Source of the DNA: an uncultured Eubacteriales bacterium | Lineage (GTDB): Bacteria; Bacillota; Clostridia; Oscillospirales; Acutalibacteraceae | Assembly: GCA_934630995.1 (NCBI GenBank) | Contig: CAKTXU010000093.1 | Span: 1 to 6,925, forward strand | Direction: 5' to 3' | Length of the DNA: 6,925 nt | Part shown: one piece after another, positions 4,963 through 6,925 of the stretch | Position numbering within the stretch: position 1 is the first letter of the stretch | Layout of the letters: each line of letters opens with the position of its first letter | The notes under the pieces: model-generated | What the model saw: the letters and a program-made list of their open reading frames with translations, nothing else | Told to the model about the DNA's origin: nothing | The model's database searches: none | Program-made: the position numbers and the translations under genes

Positions 4963-6925
4963 GCCGCCCCCTCCTGTCTCACCGTGTAGCCGCCCGCGGG
5001 TACACGGACGCCGTTTACCTCCCGGTCGGCCGTCCCCCGGTTGATATAAACAGCCGTCCCGTTTTCATACAGGGTGCGGGTCACCCCGCCCTCCAGGACG
5101 GCATGGGAATGGAGGGGCGTTCCCCCCGTCTTTTCCCACACCGCCGCCGCCTGCGCGGCCTGAACCTTGACGGTTTCCAGCCAATCGGCGGCCTCCGCGC
5201 TGGTCAGGTAGTCCAGCCGGGTGCCCATCACCGTATGGTTGTCCCCGGTCAGCAGAGCGTAATGGAGCCCGGCCCCGGTTTCCAGCGCGGCCAGCAGGCC
5301 CGCCTGCGGGTCGGCGCCAAGATTGATGGGGGACAGAGCGTAATCCAGCAGCCCGCTGAACACCATCTGCAAAAAGGGAACGCTGCGGTCGGTAGCGTCA
5401 TAGCGAGAGGAGGAGGACGGCAGGTTCACCGCGCCCGCCAGATAGGGCAGAGCGTACAGATTGGGGGTGTCCGCCAGGAGGGAGATGCCCTCCGGCCTCT
5501 TCTCCAGCGCCTGTCTCACCCACTCCAGCGATTTGCTCCGTGTGGCCATGACCCCGCTGGAATAATCGGCGTAAAGGGTGCCGGGCAGGGTGCCCAGGGA
5601 CAAACCGCCGAAGCCCTCCTTCTCCGCCCGGGCAAACAGCCGCTGCGCTATGGAAGGCAGCTTGGCCGGACTGAGGAGGAGTCCCCTCTCCCCGTTGCTT
5701 TTGCGCAGGCCGGTACTCAGGGGGAAATCGTATTGATAGGCGGGGGCGTTGGACAGGCTGCGGCTGATGTCGAAGAAGCCGGATACCCCGTTGCCCCCCT
5801 TATAAAAGAGCTGCAGCTCGGCGTCCAGGTATAGCCGTCCGCCCTGTTTCTCGAGCCGTTTCTGCAACGCCAGCAGCTCCCCGCGGCTCCCCACCCCCCC
5901 GGCGGGAGTCAGGCTTTTTTCCACCCGGCGGGCAAGCCCGTCCCTGGACCAGGACAGATACCGCAGGCTCACGTCCTCCACCCCGGCGGCTTCCAGCTCA
6001 TCCAGCAGGGCGGCGGCGCTTTCCGTGTCGGAAAGAATTTTCGTCCTTTCCAGCGGAAGCCCCAGGAAGGATTCCCTTTTTCTGACCGCGCCGTATACAT
6101 CCAGATATATCCCCGGCATGGACGCGCCGCTTTCAAGGCCCAGCGTCTCCGTCAGATACCCCCGCATGGCCCTGGCCATCCCCGAATACCCCGCCTCCTC
6201 CGGCCCCAGGGGATAGAGCAGCAGCCGGCAGGCTCCGGCCTGCATCGCCTCTTCATAGTAGAGATAGATGCTCTGGGGCAGGCCGCTGTCCGCATCCAGC
6301 ACGAAGATGTCGGAGGGACGCAGCCGGAACTCACAGTAGGCGCTGGCCCGCGCGGAGGTGCGGCGGTTGGGCTGGGCATGAATGCTGCCCGTCTCCGCCC
6401 CCGCGTCCACCACCGCCAGCAGCCCGCCCTTCGCCTTGCTGAAGCCGTAAACGGGCAGGCAGGCGGGCTGCTCCTCGGTGCTTTTGAGCAGAAGGCTGGA
6501 GGCTATGTCCCGGCCGTACAGGGGCACGATGACCTCGTCGCTGAGGGCTTTGCCGTTGTTGAAGCGCATCAGGGAGCCGCTGCCGTCGGGCAGGAGGATA
6601 TAGCCCTCCTCCTCCAGCCCCGCCGCCCCCAAATAGGGCAGCAGGCAGAGGGAGGTTATCCGGTATTTGTCCGGCGTCTCCTCCGCAATGGCGTCGGTAT
6701 CCACCGACACCGCCAGCCGCTCCCCCTCCAGCTCCACCCGGACCGGGATGGTCCATCCCTCCGCCGGGAAGCGGTAGCTTGCCGTGAAGCCGTTCTCCCG
6801 CAGGGTGACGGACACCCCGTCCTTGCGGACGCTGGCTGTCTCGCTGTTGCGCTTGAACTCCTTGCTCTGCTCCACATCCAGGCCGTACACGATCAGGTTG
6901 GACAGCAGCTCCATCTTGTAAACGC
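4959..6925 (-). CDS. DUF5696-like protein, probable glycosidase-type TIM barrel (N-terminus cut by window edge)
   Basis: 654 codons are visible. The frame stays open past the Met at 6914 (preceded by Val-Tyr-Lys) to the right edge, so that Met is probably internal and any signal peptide lies outside. Numbering from that Met: a beta-sandwich region (1-255) contains EGYILLPDGSGSLMRFNNGK (103-122), which I recognise from DUF5696 proteins of Firmicutes. A probable TIM barrel (about 267-570) follows, with strand-like stretches MPGIYLDVYG (266-275), VEDVSLRYLSWSRDG (312-326), GRLYLDAELQLFY (359-371), ISLLADTPN (477-485) and LHYALLTGDN (550-559). The end (about 605-645) is a small beta-sandwich: VTRTLYENGTAVYINRG, then VNGVRVPAGGYTV. 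No enzymatic activity is established for this family that I know of. Acidic residues at strand ends (Asp272, Asp364, Glu366, Asp482, Asp558) make a glycoside hydrolase or a glycan-binding relative plausible. Its 4-nt overlap with the MalF-type permease ties it to sugar uptake. The family call comes from recalled motifs, not from a search. Confidence 0.75.
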   Translation of the reverse strand, partial: VYKMELLSNLIVYGLDVEQSKEFKRNSETASVRKDGVSVTLRENGFTASYRFPAEGWTIPVRVELEGERLAVSVDTDAIAEETPDKYRITSLCLLPYLGAAGLEEEGYILLPDGSGSLMRFNNGKALSDEVIVPLYGRDIASSLLLKSTEEQPACLPVYGFSKAKGGLLAVVDAGAETGSIHAQPNRRTSARASAYCEFRLRPSDIFVLDADSGLPQSIYLYYEEAMQAGACRLLLYPLGPEEAGYSGMARAMRGYLTETLGLESGASMPGIYLDVYGAVRKRESFLGLPLERTKILSDTESAAALLDELEAAGVEDVSLRYLSWSRDGLARRVEKSLTPAGGVGSRGELLALQKRLEKQGGRLYLDAELQLFYKGGNGVSGFFDISRSLSNAPAYQYDFPLSTGLRKSNGERGLLLSPAKLPSIAQRLFARAEKEGFGGLSLGTLPGTLYADYSSGVMATRSKSLEWVRQALEKRPEGISLLADTPNLYALPYLAGAVNLPSSSSRYDATDRSVPFLQMVFSGLLDYALSPINLGADPQAGLLAALETGAGLHYALLTGDNHTVMGTRLDYLTSAEAADWLETVKVQAAQAAAVWEKTGGTPLHSHAVLEGGVTRTLYENGTAVYINRGTADREVNGVRVPAGGYTVRQEGAA
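4970..4975 (-). promoter_or_regulatory. Ribosome binding site of the MalF-type permease gene
   Basis: AGGAGG on the minus strand, 7 nt before the ATG at 4962, and inside the last codons of the DUF5696-like gene. With the ATGA overlap it allows both independent initiation and coupling to the upstream gene. Confidence 0.75.

Noticed and set aside
4312..4989. Plus-strand open frame (225 codons) opposite the MalF-type permease gene
   Set aside because: Same composition bias; it covers a well-supported permease gene and shows no domain.
6912..6914. ATG at 6914 as the true start of the DUF5696-like gene
   Set aside because: The frame continues upstream to the window edge, no Shine-Dalgarno site is seen in the 11 nt available, and the protein would begin in the middle of its beta-sandwich region.

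Overview
The window is a stretch of bacterial DNA with high GC content (roughly 60% by eye). All genes are on the minus strand, so transcription runs from the right edge to the left edge. It looks like the interior of one carbohydrate-utilisation operon. Purine-rich Shine-Dalgarno sites, a DUF5696-type protein, and the style of the two CUT1 sugar permeases and of the GH35 enzyme point to a GC-rich Firmicute. A gut-type Clostridia member or a Paenibacillus relative fits best, but no marker gene fixes the taxon.

Layout in transcription order: (1) a DUF5696-like protein, cut at its N-terminus by the right edge; (2) a MalF-type sugar ABC permease that overlaps gene 1 by 4 nt (ATGA); (3) a MalG-type sugar ABC permease after a 30-nt gap; (4) a full-length, signal-less GH35-type beta-galactosidase after 34 nt; (5) a LamG-like domain joined to the start of a GH43-like beta-propeller after 50 nt, cut by the left edge. 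Gene 5 has no stop inside the window. Its start is fixed by a good ribosome binding site and by an in-frame stop codon two codons upstream.

Together the genes suggest import of a galactose-containing oligosaccharide through the permease pair and its breakdown in the cytoplasm by the GH35 enzyme and probably by the LamG/propeller protein. The DUF5696 protein reads as a glycosidase-like TIM-barrel protein of unknown activity. No solute-binding protein, ATPase or regulator lies in the window. The binding protein and regulator are probably just upstream (right), and the ATPase may be a shared MsmX-type protein encoded elsewhere.

Coding density is very high. No gap reaches 60 nt, and I see no RNA gene, mobile element, CRISPR array, promoter or terminator. 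The best leads are the DUF5696 protein, the cytoplasmic LamG-propeller fusion, the divergent GH35 signature, and the enlarged external loops of the permeases.
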